A stretch of 64,000 bases of DNA from Sporomusaceae bacterium UBA7701 (GCA_002482545.1 DLGF01000016.1:161167-225166), one strand, 5' to 3'. Positions 15,118-24,150 are shown, numbered from the stretch's first letter. The notes: generated from the sequence alone by a model not told the origin. Numbers and translations are program-made.

Positions 15118-16464
15118 ATGGATATTTCCACGGCGGCACTTATGTCCCTCGTTGCCTTAGCGATTGTTGTCATCATCAGTTGCGTCAATGAGGACCTCAA
15201 CGTCGGTTATCTGGCTATCGGCTTTGCCATCATCGTCGGCGGCATCTGGGGCGGCACGAACGGTGCCGCGGTTCTCAAGGGCTGGCCTCTCGATCTGTTC
15301 ATGATCCTGATTGGCGTTACCTTCCTGTTCGGCATCGCCCGCACCAACGGGACAATGGAGAAGGTAACCGCCTACTCGATCCGGGTCTGCAAGGGAAATA
15401 CCGCGCTCGTTCCTTTCATTATCTTCATTCTGACTACCTTCATCACCACCATCGGGCCTGGCAACATCGCCGGCACGGCTCTGATGGCGCCTGTGGCCAT
15501 GGCGATCGCCACCCGTGTGGGCATGCCGGCCTTCCTGATGACGCTGCTGGTTGTCGGCGCCGCCAACGGTGCAGCCTTCTCGCCGTTTGCTCCCACCGGC
15601 ATCATCTCTAACGGCATCATCGCCAAAATGGGGCCTACCCTTGGGATCACCGACCTCAGCGGGCTGGCTTGGAAGATTCACTTCAATTCCGAACTGGCTC
15701 AAGGTTTGGTAAATATCGGCGGCTTCTTCGTCCTTGGCGGCTGGGCCTGGATCAGGAATCAAAAAGGCCAATCCATCGATATCGACGAACTGGCGCCCAG
15801 GCCCGAACCCTTTGACAAATATCAGTGGATGACCCTCGGCTCGATCCTCATCCTTATCCTGGCCATCGTACTTCCGGGCCTGCCGGCGATCAAACCGCTG
15901 GTTAAAGGCTGGGCGATCCTCAATCTCGCTTCGAACGTAGGGACCGTGGCCTTTATCCTGGCCGGTTTCCTGATGCTGGCCGGCGCCGGCGACAGCGAAA
16001 AGGCGGTCAAGGCCCAGCCCTGGGCGGTTATCATCATGGTTTGCGGCGTGTCGGTGCTGATCGACGTGATGGATAAAGCCGGCGGCCTCAATGCTCTGGT
16101 CAAGATAATCGGCGCAATCTCCAACCCGACTACCATCAACGGCTGGCTCGGCCTCATCACCGGTGTGATCTCCGCCTACTCCAGTTCCTCCGGCGTAGTT
16201 ATGCCGATGTTCCTGCCGATGGTTCCCGGGCTGATCAAAGAGGTTGGCGGCGGCAACCCGATTGCCCTTATCTCCTCGATCAACATCGGCGCCCACCTGG
16301 TGGATACCTCGCCGCTCTCTACGCTGGGTGCGTTATGCATCGCTTGCGCGGGCGATCACGAGGACAAGGCCAGGCTGTTCCGCAACCTGCTGATCTGGGG
16401 ACTTTCCATGTCGGTTGTCGGTGCGATCGTCTGCTTCGTCTTCTTCGGACTCCTCAACTTTTAA
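15118..16464 (+). CDS. Dicarboxylate carrier (MatC-like, SLC13-type permease)
   Basis: A 448-residue membrane protein with about 12 hydrophobic segments. The N-terminal half resembles the MatC dicarboxylate carrier N-terminus. Two re-entrant-type motifs, TTIGPGNIAGTALMAP and AYSSSSGVVMPMF, resemble the ion-transporter superfamily signature. It would import (or exchange) a C4-dicarboxylate or malonate. Next to a succinate-decarboxylating operon, succinate is the natural guess, but the substrate is inferred only from context. It has a GGGGAGGAAAA site and its own terminator. Confidence 0.85.
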   Translation: MDISTAALMSLVALAIVVIISCVNEDLNVGYLAIGFAIIVGGIWGGTNGAAVLKGWPLDLFMILIGVTFLFGIARTNGTMEKVTAYSIRVCKGNTALVPFIIFILTTFITTIGPGNIAGTALMAPVAMAIATRVGMPAFLMTLLVVGAANGAAFSPFAPTGIISNGIIAKMGPTLGITDLSGLAWKIHFNSELAQGLVNIGGFFVLGGWAWIRNQKGQSIDIDELAPRPEPFDKYQWMTLGSILILILAIVLPGLPAIKPLVKGWAILNLASNVGTVAFILAGFLMLAGAGDSEKAVKAQPWAVIIMVCGVSVLIDVMDKAGGLNALVKIIGAISNPTTINGWLGLITGVISAYSSSSGVVMPMFLPMVPGLIKEVGGGNPIALISSINIGAHLVDTSPLSTLGALCIACAGDHEDKARLFRNLLIWGLSMSVVGAIVCFVFFGLLNF

Positions 16465-16477
16465 CAGTCGCAATAAA

Positions 16478-16504
16478 ACCGGCGGCCCAAGGCCGCCGGT
16501 TTTT
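16478..16504 (+). terminator. Terminator of the dicarboxylate carrier
   Basis: A 10-bp perfect stem ACCGGCGGCC / GGCCGCCGGT with a CAA loop is followed by TTTT. Confidence 0.93.
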
Positions 16505-16659
16505 GCATGGGACCGGGCGGAAACGGATTTTCTTTATGGATTTGGCTAGACCCCCGCGACAGAATTCCTAATAACTGCTACAATAGATAGTGTGGCAACC
16601 GCCCAAAATCCAATTCGACCACATGAACGGCCGAGTGGCCTGGAAACTTAGGGGGGACT

Positions 16660-17205
16660 ATGGACCGACTGATTGAGCATTCCGTGATTCACCGTAGAAA
16701 TGCAATCATTATAGCCATTGGCGGCTGCTTTCTTGTAGGTATCTTTTTCCTTACCTGTTATCTGAGTTTTACCGGACGCCCGGTCAGCATCATTGAACAA
16801 GCAGTCGAACTGGCGCTTCTTTTATGGTTGATCAAGCGGGCCGGCGGAAAATACACCTATGAAGTGGACAAGCGGGCGCTGCGGGTAACCAAGCAGGGGA
16901 TATTCGGCCGGAAGACGACCATTGAGATTCCTTTCCGGGAAATGATCGGCGTTTACCAATATGCCCCCAAACTGGTCAGCGTGCTGAAATTTCGCCGTAC
17001 GTTTCTCTTCCACTCGTCGCTGGACGGCCGGACGGTTTGGACCGTTGCCTATACCGCGCAGGGAAGGGGAAACCGCCAGGAAAACCGGCGTCTTTTCTTC
17101 AAGCCCAGCGAAGAAATGCTCGATCTTCTCGCCGCGCGGATGCCCGGCAAAGTGCGGGTCAGCGAGGAGACGGTCGTTACGGAACAATTAAGCAAAGAAA
17201 AGTAG
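16660..17205 (+). CDS. Membrane-anchored PH-like domain protein, function unknown
   Basis: A 181-residue protein. Two N-terminal membrane helices (about 15-37 and 45-61) precede a roughly 110-residue beta-rich domain beginning GGKYTYEVDKRALRVTKQG. That domain's strand pattern and basic patches resemble bacterial PH-like (bPH/DUF304-type) domains. The family call is weak and no function follows from it. A GGGGGGA ribosome site precedes the ATG, and a TACAAT -10-like hexamer lies near 16577. It is followed at once by the structured RNA at 17206, which might share its transcript. Confidence 0.7.
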   Translation: MDRLIEHSVIHRRNAIIIAIGGCFLVGIFFLTCYLSFTGRPVSIIEQAVELALLLWLIKRAGGKYTYEVDKRALRVTKQGIFGRKTTIEIPFREMIGVYQYAPKLVSVLKFRRTFLFHSSLDGRTVWTVAYTAQGRGNRQENRRLFFKPSEEMLDLLAARMPGKVRVSEETVVTEQLSKEK

Positions 17206-17580
17206 CAGGCTGGCGGTAAAGGCCCATCGACGTCCTGCCCGGGAGGCTAGCCGCGGCTCCAAGCATATAAGCTAAGAACTTGCGCCCTTAGCTCTCAGGA
17301 ACGTTTGTTTGTGTACGTCCGAAGTAGTTGGCTTCTTGTCTACCGCGGAAGGTGGTTATGAACGCTCCGACACTGCCGTTTCCCGCAGCTTAATAACCAC
17401 TTTCCGGCTTTTTGGTGAGACCCGCACCCCCGTTCGCGATCTATTTGCATACAAGCAATGGACGGCGAAAGGACTCACGAAATCAGGACGTACATCTGGA
17501 ATGTTCCTGCCAGCCTGAGTAATGAGTAAATAATAAAATAACACCGGCAAATCCCGGCAGGAACCCCGGGATTTTATTTT
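17206..17580 (+). ncRNA. Structured RNA, copy A of a two-copy family
   Basis: This copy shares long blocks with 33088-33352. Both have a closing helix; here CAGGCTGGC (17206-17214) pairs with GCCAGCCTG (17509-17517). Both have the 5' block TAAAGGCCCATC, and the 3' block GGTGAGACCCGCAC followed by CTATTTGCA, ACAAGCAA, ACTCACGAAATCAGGACG and CATCTGGA. GTGAG (17415-17419) pairs with CTCAC (17474-17478) in both. The central part (about 17235-17405) differs between copies and is longer here. An intrinsic terminator at 17549-17580 ends it. No open frame is conserved between copies. I do not recognise the class; the raiA motif is one family worth testing. Confidence 0.8.
17549..17580 (+). terminator. 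Terminator of structured RNA copy A
   Basis: AAATCCCGG (17549-17557) pairs with CCGGGATTT (17566-17574), followed by a T-rich tail. Confidence 0.85.
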
Positions 17581-17996
17581 CTTTCCGAGATAAGTAGAAG
17601 ATTCACATACGCGGCCCGGATATTTCCACGTCCGGTGTAATGCCCGCCCGTCGCCGCGGATAACCGCCAGCCGCACTTTTTTTTAATTATTTAAAATAGC
17701 GGGCGGCCTCGGCAGGGCCTAAGCATCGGGTCGGCCGGGCGAGGGCAGGCGACACAAGTGTCCTGGCGGGGAGGAATACCGGGAAGTTGACCAGCAAATG
17801 CGAGCATGGTCGAGCCAAGTCTGTCTCATACTATAATAAAATGGTGGCAGAGGGAAAAAAAATTTGCTATTATTGAAAAGGACGAATATCAGGAAAGTGT
17901 GAGGAAATAGCGTATTTTTTCACATATTTCCGGTTGTGGCCAGGGGGATCTGCCAGTTACTGGCATGGCCACTAGACCAGAACAGGGGGCGAAAGC
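17581..17996 (+). other. Gap before rseC/rnf with a nested hairpin
   Basis: No gene is visible. At 17936-17972 GTGGCCA pairs with TGGCCAC, and directly inside it TGCCAG pairs with CTGGCA around TTA. This is a strong two-part hairpin only 24 bp before rseC. A TATAAT at 17832-17837 could be a -10, but the -35 is poor. The hairpin may regulate translation or transcription of the rnf operon. Confidence 0.55.
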
Positions 17997-18416
17997 ATGA
18001 AAAAAGAGCAGGAAGGTGTTGTTCTCGCGGCCACGGCCGGGATGGCCAAGGTTAAAACCAGCCGCCATAACGATTGCGAAAACTGCGGAGCATGTCCCGG
18101 AAACGCAGCAATCGTGCTCGATGCCCGAAATCCCATCGGGGCGAAGCCCGGTCAACGCGTTTTGGTGGAAGTGCAGGAGGTTGGCATGTTAAAGTCGGCG
18201 TTTGTCGTATACATGTTGCCTCTTATCGCCATGTTTGTCGGAGCATGGCTGGGGACTTACCTCGCTGATCAGTTGGCAAGGGAGGCTGTCTGGTTTCAAG
18301 TAGGTGGTGCCGGCCTATTTTTGATAGGCTCGGTACTGTATGTTAAATATTTCGATAAGAGCGCAGGATCTAACACGAAGATGCAGCCGGTCATTACCCG
18401 TATTTTGACGGAATAG
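17997..18416 (+). CDS. RseC/MucC-like SoxR-reducing-system protein
   Basis: A 139-residue membrane protein. An N-terminal domain with a Cys cluster (Cys27, Cys30, Cys33 in HNDCENCGACPG) precedes two transmembrane helices (about 65-84 and 98-116). This is the RseC layout; in E. coli RseC works with Rsx (the Rnf homologue) to reduce SoxR. Here it sits 27 bp upstream of rnfC, the usual arrangement in Rnf-bearing Firmicutes, so it probably assists Rnf assembly or electron output. A GGGGGCG site precedes the ATG. Confidence 0.85.
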   Translation: MKKEQEGVVLAATAGMAKVKTSRHNDCENCGACPGNAAIVLDARNPIGAKPGQRVLVEVQEVGMLKSAFVVYMLPLIAMFVGAWLGTYLADQLAREAVWFQVGGAGLFLIGSVLYVKYFDKSAGSNTKMQPVITRILTE

Positions 18417-18443
18417 CGGTCTGCGATTTAAAGGGGTGAAAAT

Positions 18444-19763
18444 ATGGCAAAAACCTTTCGGGGTGGTGTGCATCCCGACGACCAAAAGCGCTATACCGCG
18501 GCAAAGCCGATTGAAGTGGCGCCGGTGCCGCAAAAAGTAATTATTCCCACCAGGCAACATATTGGTGCGCCTTGCACCGCGGTCGTTAAAGTTGGGGACC
18601 TGGTAAAAAAAGGTCAAGTTATCGCCGAGGCCCAGGCTTTTGTTTCCAGCCCGGTGCATGCTTCCATTTCCGGTAAAGTGGCCGAGATCGCCGAATATCC
18701 GCATCCTGTTTTCGGCGCCTGTACCGCGATTGTCATTGAGAGCGACGGACTCGACGAATGGGTTGAGGGATTGCCGCTTGAGCGGGATTGGGAAACTTTA
18801 GAAGCCAACGCCATTAAAGACATTATTCGCCAGGCCGGCATAGTCGGCATGGGCGGCGCCACTTTTCCGACTCATGTCAAGATGGCTCCTCCGCCGGAAA
18901 AGGCCATTGATTCGCTGATTCTGAACGCAGCCGAGTGCGAACCTTTCCTTACCGCCGACCATCGGGTCATGCTGGAAGCGGCGGAGCGGGTCGTAACCGG
19001 TATGCGGATATCCATGAAGGTACTCGGCGTTACCAAGGGTTATATTGGTATTGAAGAAAACAAGCCGGACGCCATCGCGGTGATGCAGAAAGCCGTCACC
19101 GGAACCGGCATTGTGGTGGTCCCCCTCAAAACCAAGTACCCGCAAGGAGCAGAGAAGACCCTCATCAAAGTGATTGTTGACCGAGAGGTTCCTTCCGGCG
19201 GATTGCCGATGGATGTCGGCGTGGTGGTGCAAAACGTGGGCACGGTGGTGGCCATCGCCGATGCCGTACAAAAAGGCCTGCCGCTTATCGAACGGGTAAC
19301 CACCGTAACCGGCGGAGCGGTAAATGAGCCGAAAAATCTTCTCCTGCGCGTAGGCACAACCTTCGCTCAGGCTATTGAACTTTGCGGCGGTTTCAAAGAA
19401 TCGCCGGCCAAGCTGATTATGGGCGGACCGATGATGGGCATGGCCCAGTGCCGCATTGATGTGCCGGTTATTAAGGGAACATCCGGCATCCTGGCGCTCA
19501 GCTCTTCGGATGTAAATGCCGGCGAGGAGAAACCCTGCATCCGCTGCGGCCGGTGCGTAAACGCCTGCCCGATGGGACTGGTGCCCAGCATGCTCAGCAT
19601 TCTTGGCCAGCAGGGCCTTTATGAGACGGCGAAAGAGGATTTCGACCTTCTGGACTGCGTGGAATGCGGTTCTTGCGTATATGTCTGTCCGGCTAAGCGG
19701 AATATTGTTCATTATGTTAAATACCTCAAGGCTCAAAACGCGGCGGCAGCCGCCAAGAAATAG
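18444..19763 (+). CDS. rnfC: Rnf complex subunit RnfC
   Basis: A 439-residue peripheral subunit of the ferredoxin:NAD+ oxidoreductase Rnf, which couples electron flow to Na+ or H+ export. It has an N-terminal barrel-sandwich domain, an NADH/FMN-binding Nqo1-like fold (GMGGATFPTHVK), an SLBB domain, and two 4Fe-4S clusters at the end (CIRCGRCVNACP and CVECGSCVYVCP). First of six rnf genes in the order CDGEAB. An AAGGGGTG site precedes the ATG. The paralogous PrdC at 62161 shares this fold. Confidence 0.97.
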   Translation: MAKTFRGGVHPDDQKRYTAAKPIEVAPVPQKVIIPTRQHIGAPCTAVVKVGDLVKKGQVIAEAQAFVSSPVHASISGKVAEIAEYPHPVFGACTAIVIESDGLDEWVEGLPLERDWETLEANAIKDIIRQAGIVGMGGATFPTHVKMAPPPEKAIDSLILNAAECEPFLTADHRVMLEAAERVVTGMRISMKVLGVTKGYIGIEENKPDAIAVMQKAVTGTGIVVVPLKTKYPQGAEKTLIKVIVDREVPSGGLPMDVGVVVQNVGTVVAIADAVQKGLPLIERVTTVTGGAVNEPKNLLLRVGTTFAQAIELCGGFKESPAKLIMGGPMMGMAQCRIDVPVIKGTSGILALSSSDVNAGEEKPCIRCGRCVNACPMGLVPSMLSILGQQGLYETAKEDFDLLDCVECGSCVYVCPAKRNIVHYVKYLKAQNAAAAAKK

Positions 19764-19775
19764 GAGGTGGGCGGT

Positions 19776-20771
19776 ATGAGCGCAGAAACCAAAGTCGAAG
19801 TCAATCAACTCACTGTTTCGGCTTCGCCGCACATCCGGTGCGACGAGTCCATAGCCAAAATCATGTGGACAGTTAACCTGACGCTGGCGCCGGCGGCGCT
19901 GATGTCGGTGTACTGGTTCGGCTTCCACGCCGCCGTTACCCTGGCGGTTTGCATAGGAGCCGCAGTGGGAACGGAATATCTGATTCAAAAATGGCAGGGC
20001 AAGCCAGTTACCATTAGCGACGGCAGCGCTTTCCTCACCGGCATGCTGCTGGCGATGAACATTCCCGCCACGGTGCCGTGGTATATGCCGCTATTGGGCT
20101 CTTTTGTGGCCATTTCGATTGCGAAACACACCATGGGCGGCCTGGGTTATAACATTTTCAACCCCGCGCTCATCGGACGGGCCTTCATGCTGGCGTCGTG
20201 GCCGATTGCGATGACCACCTGGCCGGCGCTGGCGGGGGCGGTGGACGGCGTTACTTCGGCTACCCCGCTGGGGATGCTGAAACTCCAAGGCTATGAGAAA
20301 CTGGTCGCCACCTTTGGGGATACAGCGAACTTGTATCAGTCCATGTTCCTTGGTTCCCGCAGCGGAAGCTCCGGCGAGACCTCGGCCCTTATTCTCATTC
20401 TCGGCGGGATTTACCTGATTTACCGGGGCTATATCAACTGGCAGGTACCGGCTTTCATGATCGGGACGGTGGGCGTTCTGACCTGGGCTTTCGGCGGGCA
20501 TGCCGGACTGTTCAGCGGCGATCCGTTGTTCCACATGATGGCCGGCGGTCTGATTCTGGGGGCATTCTTCATGGCCACCGACATGGTGACCATCCCGATT
20601 ACGGTTAAAGGGCAGATTGTTTTCGCGATCGGCGCCGGTGCGCTGACCGTGCTCATTCGCTTGCTGGGCGGCTATCCGGAAGGCGTCTGCTATGCCATCC
20701 TGCTGATGAACTCGGTTACTCCGCTTATTGACCGGTTGATCAAGCCCGAAAAATACGGAGCGAGGAGGTAG
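19776..20771 (+). CDS. rnfD: Rnf complex subunit RnfD
   Basis: A 331-residue membrane subunit with about nine helices. The FMN-attachment motif DGVTSATPL carries Thr163, where RnfD/NqrB bind FMN by a phosphoester bond. An in-frame GTG at 19767 overlaps the AGGAGG ribosome site, so the ATG at 19776 is preferred. It lies 12 bp after rnfC in the rnfCDGEAB operon. Confidence 0.96.
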   Translation: MSAETKVEVNQLTVSASPHIRCDESIAKIMWTVNLTLAPAALMSVYWFGFHAAVTLAVCIGAAVGTEYLIQKWQGKPVTISDGSAFLTGMLLAMNIPATVPWYMPLLGSFVAISIAKHTMGGLGYNIFNPALIGRAFMLASWPIAMTTWPALAGAVDGVTSATPLGMLKLQGYEKLVATFGDTANLYQSMFLGSRSGSSGETSALILILGGIYLIYRGYINWQVPAFMIGTVGVLTWAFGGHAGLFSGDPLFHMMAGGLILGAFFMATDMVTIPITVKGQIVFAIGAGALTVLIRLLGGYPEGVCYAILLMNSVTPLIDRLIKPEKYGARR

Positions 20772-20776
20772 GAAAA

Positions 20777-21346
20777 ATGGCGCATGACGCACATGGACAC
20801 GACTCCGACAACAGTATTTTCAAGATTGGCATGAATCTGACCATCGCCTGTCTGCTGTCTGGGGCGATCATTGCCGGAACCTACGCCGTAACGGCGCCGG
20901 TGGCGGCCAAGGAACGCGTTAACTTAAAGAATAAGGCTATGAAGGAACTGGTTGCCGACGCCCAGAGCTTCAAGGCGATTGAAGGCAAGACCGATTGGTA
21001 TACCGCGGAAAAGGACGGCAAGATTGTCGCCTATGTTGTTCCGGCGGAAAGCAAGGGCTACGGCGGTGCCATTAAAATGCTGACGGCGGTTACCCCCGAA
21101 GGCAAGATCATCGACTATAAAATCCTGGCTCACAACGAAACGCCGGGCCTCGGCGATAAGGCCAGCGAGCCTAAATTCAGCAAACAGTTTGCCGGTAAAA
21201 AGGCTGAGGACCTTGAAGTGGTGAAAGTTCCCACTGACAAAAATATTCAGGCGTTAACCGGAGCGACCATTACCTCCCGCGCCGTCACCAAGGGTATCCG
21301 GGAAGCGGTGGAGCAGGTCGCTGCTTACGCCAGCCAGAAGAAGTGA
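20777..21346 (+). CDS. rnfG: Rnf complex subunit RnfG
   Basis: A 189-residue subunit with one N-terminal membrane helix (about 17-40) and an exported FMN-binding domain. The attachment motif TGATITS is intact, with Thr166 as the expected FMN acceptor. The N-terminus is His/Asp-rich (MAHDAHGHDS), which is unusual. It overlaps no neighbour; rnfD ends 5 bp before. Confidence 0.96.
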   Translation: MAHDAHGHDSDNSIFKIGMNLTIACLLSGAIIAGTYAVTAPVAAKERVNLKNKAMKELVADAQSFKAIEGKTDWYTAEKDGKIVAYVVPAESKGYGGAIKMLTAVTPEGKIIDYKILAHNETPGLGDKASEPKFSKQFAGKKAEDLEVVKVPTDKNIQALTGATITSRAVTKGIREAVEQVAAYASQKK

Positions 21347-21356
21347 GGTGGGCCAA

Positions 21357-22025
21357 GTGAACAATCCGAATCAAAGCTTATGGGAAATCTTTTATAAAGG
21401 CTTATTCGAACAGAACCCGATCTTTCGGCTGGCCCTGAGCCTTTGTCCGGCTCTGGCGGTCACTTCGACGGTTGTAAACGCGCTGGCCATGGGGCTGTCG
21501 GTATTATTCGTCATCACCGCCAACAACGTGGTTGTGTCCCTTTTCCGGCACTGGGTAAACCCCAAGGTTCGCGTGCCGGTATTCATCACCTCGATCGCAA
21601 CTATCGTCACCGTAGTGCAATTGGTACTGGAGGCGTATTTCCCGGAACTGTTCAAAGCGCTCAGCATTTATCTGGCCCTCATCGTGGTCTTCGCGATCAT
21701 CCTGGCGCGGGCCGAGGTCTTTGCCGCCAAAAACACGGTTGTGCCCTCCTTCTTTGACGGTTTTGGCATGGGCGCCGGTTTTGCCGGCGCGATGGTGCTC
21801 ATCGGCGTCATTCGGGAACTGTTCGGTGCGGGTACGATATTCGGCTTCCAAGTGTTCAGCGACGCCTATAACCCTGTGCTGATCATGATTTTACCGCCGG
21901 GCGGCTTCATTCTGATCGGAGTAATGATCGCCGGCATCAATCTGTTCGGCGAATATCAGGAAAAGAACCGGGCGGCCAAGGCTAAGGCCGGCGCCACCCC
22001 GGCTTTGCAAGGGAGTGAGGCGTAA
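21357..22025 (+). CDS. rnfE: Rnf complex subunit RnfE
   Basis: A roughly 222-residue polytopic subunit homologous to NqrD, with six hydrophobic segments including the LCPALAVTSTVVNALAMG region. The first in-frame GTG (21348) lies inside the GAGGTG ribosome site, so the GTG at 21357 is chosen. The stop overlaps the rnfA start by one base, which implies translational coupling. Confidence 0.95.
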   Translation: MNNPNQSLWEIFYKGLFEQNPIFRLALSLCPALAVTSTVVNALAMGLSVLFVITANNVVVSLFRHWVNPKVRVPVFITSIATIVTVVQLVLEAYFPELFKALSIYLALIVVFAIILARAEVFAAKNTVVPSFFDGFGMGAGFAGAMVLIGVIRELFGAGTIFGFQVFSDAYNPVLIMILPPGGFILIGVMIAGINLFGEYQEKNRAAKAKAGATPALQGSEA

Positions 22026-22606
22026 TGGGCGAATATTTTACGCTATTCATGGGAGCGGTCATCGTCAACAACTTCGTGTTGACCCGCTTCCTGGGGCTTT
22101 GTATCTTCTTCGGTGTTTCCAAAAACCTGAATGCCTCGGTCGGCATGGGGATGGCCGTGACCTCGGTCATGACGCTCAGCTCGATTCTGGCTTGGGCTGT
22201 GTATAACTACGTGCTTCACCCGTACAACCTGACGTTTCTCACGACCATTGTTTTCGTGGTGTTGATCGCCAGCTTTGTGCAATTGCTGGAGATGATCATC
22301 AAGAAGCACGCCCCTGCGCTCTATAATATGTGGGGGATTTATCTCGTGCTGATCGCCACCAACTGCATCGTTCTTGGCGTTCCGCTGCTCAATGCCGAGT
22401 CTCACTTCAGTTTTCTCAAGAGCGTCGTGCATGCCATCGGATCGGGCGTCGGTTTTGCCCTGGCCATTATCCTGATGGCCAGCCTGCGCGAAAAATTACA
22501 GTATGCGGATGTGCCGAAATCACTGCAAGGTCTGGGGATCGCCTTTATCCTCGCGGGGATGCTGGCCCTTTCCTTCTTCGGTTTTTCCGGCATGATCCCG
22601 CTATAA
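22025..22606 (+). CDS. rnfA: Rnf complex subunit RnfA
   Basis: A 193-residue, six-helix membrane subunit homologous to NqrE. The VNNFVLTRFLGLCIFFGVS and IATNCIVLGVPL stretches include the conserved Cys residues that hold the intramembrane iron centre in RnfA/RnfE-type pairs. TAATG stop/start overlap with rnfE. Confidence 0.96.
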   Translation: MGEYFTLFMGAVIVNNFVLTRFLGLCIFFGVSKNLNASVGMGMAVTSVMTLSSILAWAVYNYVLHPYNLTFLTTIVFVVLIASFVQLLEMIIKKHAPALYNMWGIYLVLIATNCIVLGVPLLNAESHFSFLKSVVHAIGSGVGFALAIILMASLREKLQYADVPKSLQGLGIAFILAGMLALSFFGFSGMIPL

Positions 22607-22620
22607 GGAGGTGCGGATAA

Positions 22621-23511
22621 ATGAGCACATCAGTTTTGATTTTGGTTGTGCTGGCGAGTCTTGGCCTGATATTTGGCTTTATTCTCGCTTTTGCCAATAG
22701 GAAGTTCGCTATCGAAGTCAACCCACTCATCCACATCGTGGAAGACGTGCTTCCCAAGGGGCAGTGCGGCGCCTGCGGCTATGCCGGATGCATGGCCTAT
22801 GCCGAGGCCGTCGTACTCAACCCGGATGTTGCGCCGAATCTCTGCATTCCCGGGAAAGAGCCCGTTGCCAAGGCGGTCGCCGAATTGACCGGCAAAACCG
22901 CCGCAGCGGTTGAGCCCCGCGTGGCCCAGGTCAAGTGCGCCGGCTCGAACGAAAAAGCGGTAAGGGGCTATGATTATGCCGGCGTCGATGACTGCGTGGC
23001 CGCCAACCTGTTGTTTGGCGGGCCCAAGTCGTGTAAATACGGCTGCCTCGGTCTTGGCACCTGCGTCCGCAATTGTCCTTTTGATGCAATGACCATGAGC
23101 CCTGCGGGACTGCCGGTCATTGATCCGGACAAATGCACCGGGTGCGGGAAATGCGAGACGGTCTGCCCCAAGAAAGTCATCGCCATGCTGCCGCTGGGCG
23201 CTCATGTGCGGGTGAACTGCAACTCCCGGGATAAGGGCCCCGTTGCCCGCAAAGCTTGCACCGCCGCTTGCATCGGCTGCTCGCTCTGCGTCCGGGAATG
23301 TCCCTATGGCGCCGTCAAGGTGGAGAACAACCTGGCGGTAGTCGATTCGGCTATCTGCCGGGAACAGTGCTCGGACGCCAAATGCCTGGCCAAATGCCCG
23401 ACAAAAGCGATCCGGCCGGCGGTTCTCGGCATCGTGCCGGGGACGGAGGATCAGGCCAGTGTGGAAGCCGCCTGCCCGTCTTGTGTAAAATCAACGGCGG
23501 CGGCCGGTTAA
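22621..23511 (+). CDS. rnfB: Rnf complex ferredoxin-type subunit RnfB
   Basis: A 296-residue iron-sulfur subunit, the likely entry point for ferredoxin electrons. A single N-terminal helix (about 3-24) precedes the CGACGYAGC four-Cys cluster domain, and at least three 4Fe-4S motifs follow (CVRNCP, CTGCGKCETVCP, CIGCSLCVRECP). Another Cys-rich segment (CSDAKCLAKCP) closes the chain. It is the last rnf gene and is followed by a strong terminator. Confidence 0.97.
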   Translation: MSTSVLILVVLASLGLIFGFILAFANRKFAIEVNPLIHIVEDVLPKGQCGACGYAGCMAYAEAVVLNPDVAPNLCIPGKEPVAKAVAELTGKTAAAVEPRVAQVKCAGSNEKAVRGYDYAGVDDCVAANLLFGGPKSCKYGCLGLGTCVRNCPFDAMTMSPAGLPVIDPDKCTGCGKCETVCPKKVIAMLPLGAHVRVNCNSRDKGPVARKACTAACIGCSLCVRECPYGAVKVENNLAVVDSAICREQCSDAKCLAKCPTKAIRPAVLGIVPGTEDQASVEAACPSCVKSTAAAG

Positions 23512-23512
23512 T

Positions 23513-23540
23513 AAAAAGGAGGGGAAACCCCTCCTTTTTT
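23513..23540 (+). terminator. Terminator of the rnf operon
   Basis: AAAAAGGAGGGG pairs with CCCCTCCTTTTTT around an AAA loop, directly after the rnfB stop. Confidence 0.95.
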
Positions 23541-23708
23541 CTATTTATCGCCAATCTTCGCTAAAATGTCAGCCAGCTGACATTTCTTCCGGTGGAGCTT
23601 TCCTCCAGAGGCCTGCCTGGTTGCGTATCTTGAGCAGGAGCAGCGCCATCCGCCGGGAAATGCTCTAAATGCCATAAAAAGCTAAATTTATAAGGAAATT
23701 TGCAAAGT

Positions 23709-23735
23709 TTGCACCAAAAGGCAAATTGCTATAAA
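23709..23735 (+). promoter_or_regulatory. Weak candidate promoter before the NusG-II gene
   Basis: TTGCAC (23709-23714) and TATAAA (23730-23735) are spaced 15 bp apart; read one base earlier, TTTGCA gives 16 bp. Position fits a promoter for the operon starting at 23769. Confidence 0.45.
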
Positions 23736-23768
23736 ATAGATGCGTAGATTGTACATGAGGTGACGGAT

Positions 23769-24149
23769 ATGCGGTTTACCCGAGCTGATAAATGGCTGAT
23801 CGGGCTGCTGTTCGCGGGAGCGGTCGGCGGCATAGGCCTGAATATGGCGGTTTTGTCCACTGCCAGCGGTCAGGAGGCCCATATCAGCAAAAACGGTCAA
23901 CCGATGGAAACCATTCCCCTGCGCCCAGGGTATCATGAGGAATTGCGCCTTGGCGGAGCAACGGGCTATAACCTTGTGGAGGCGGATAACGGCCGCATCC
24001 GGGTTAAGGAGGCCGATTGCCCTGATCAGCTCTGTGTCCGCAGCGGCTGGATCCGCGTTTCGCCGCAGCAGATTGTCTGTTTGCCCTACCGCGTGGTCAT
24101 TAAGATTGAGTCTGCCCGTCCGGCTGATGTGGACGAGATAACGAGGTAG
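23769..24149 (+). CDS. Membrane-anchored NusG domain II protein
   Basis: A 126-residue protein. One N-terminal helix (about 9-28) is followed by an exterior domain of the NusG domain II family, with the typical DCPDQLCVRSGWI and QQIVCLPYRVVI motifs. The family is common beside Rnf/Gx transporter genes in Firmicutes, but its function is unknown. The in-frame GTG at 23760 is part of the GAGGTG site, so ATG 23769 is used. A second, diverged copy lies at 57037-57426 and lacks the two domain Cys residues. It is followed 1 bp later by the Gx transporter gene. Confidence 0.88.
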   Translation: MRFTRADKWLIGLLFAGAVGGIGLNMAVLSTASGQEAHISKNGQPMETIPLRPGYHEELRLGGATGYNLVEADNGRIRVKEADCPDQLCVRSGWIRVSPQQIVCLPYRVVIKIESARPADVDEITR

Positions 24150-24150
24150 G

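Noticed and set aside
17893..17925. GTGTGAGG...TTTTTCACAT as a possible Rex operator before rnf
   Set aside because: The half-sites are too far apart for the TTGTGA-N6-TCACAA consensus.
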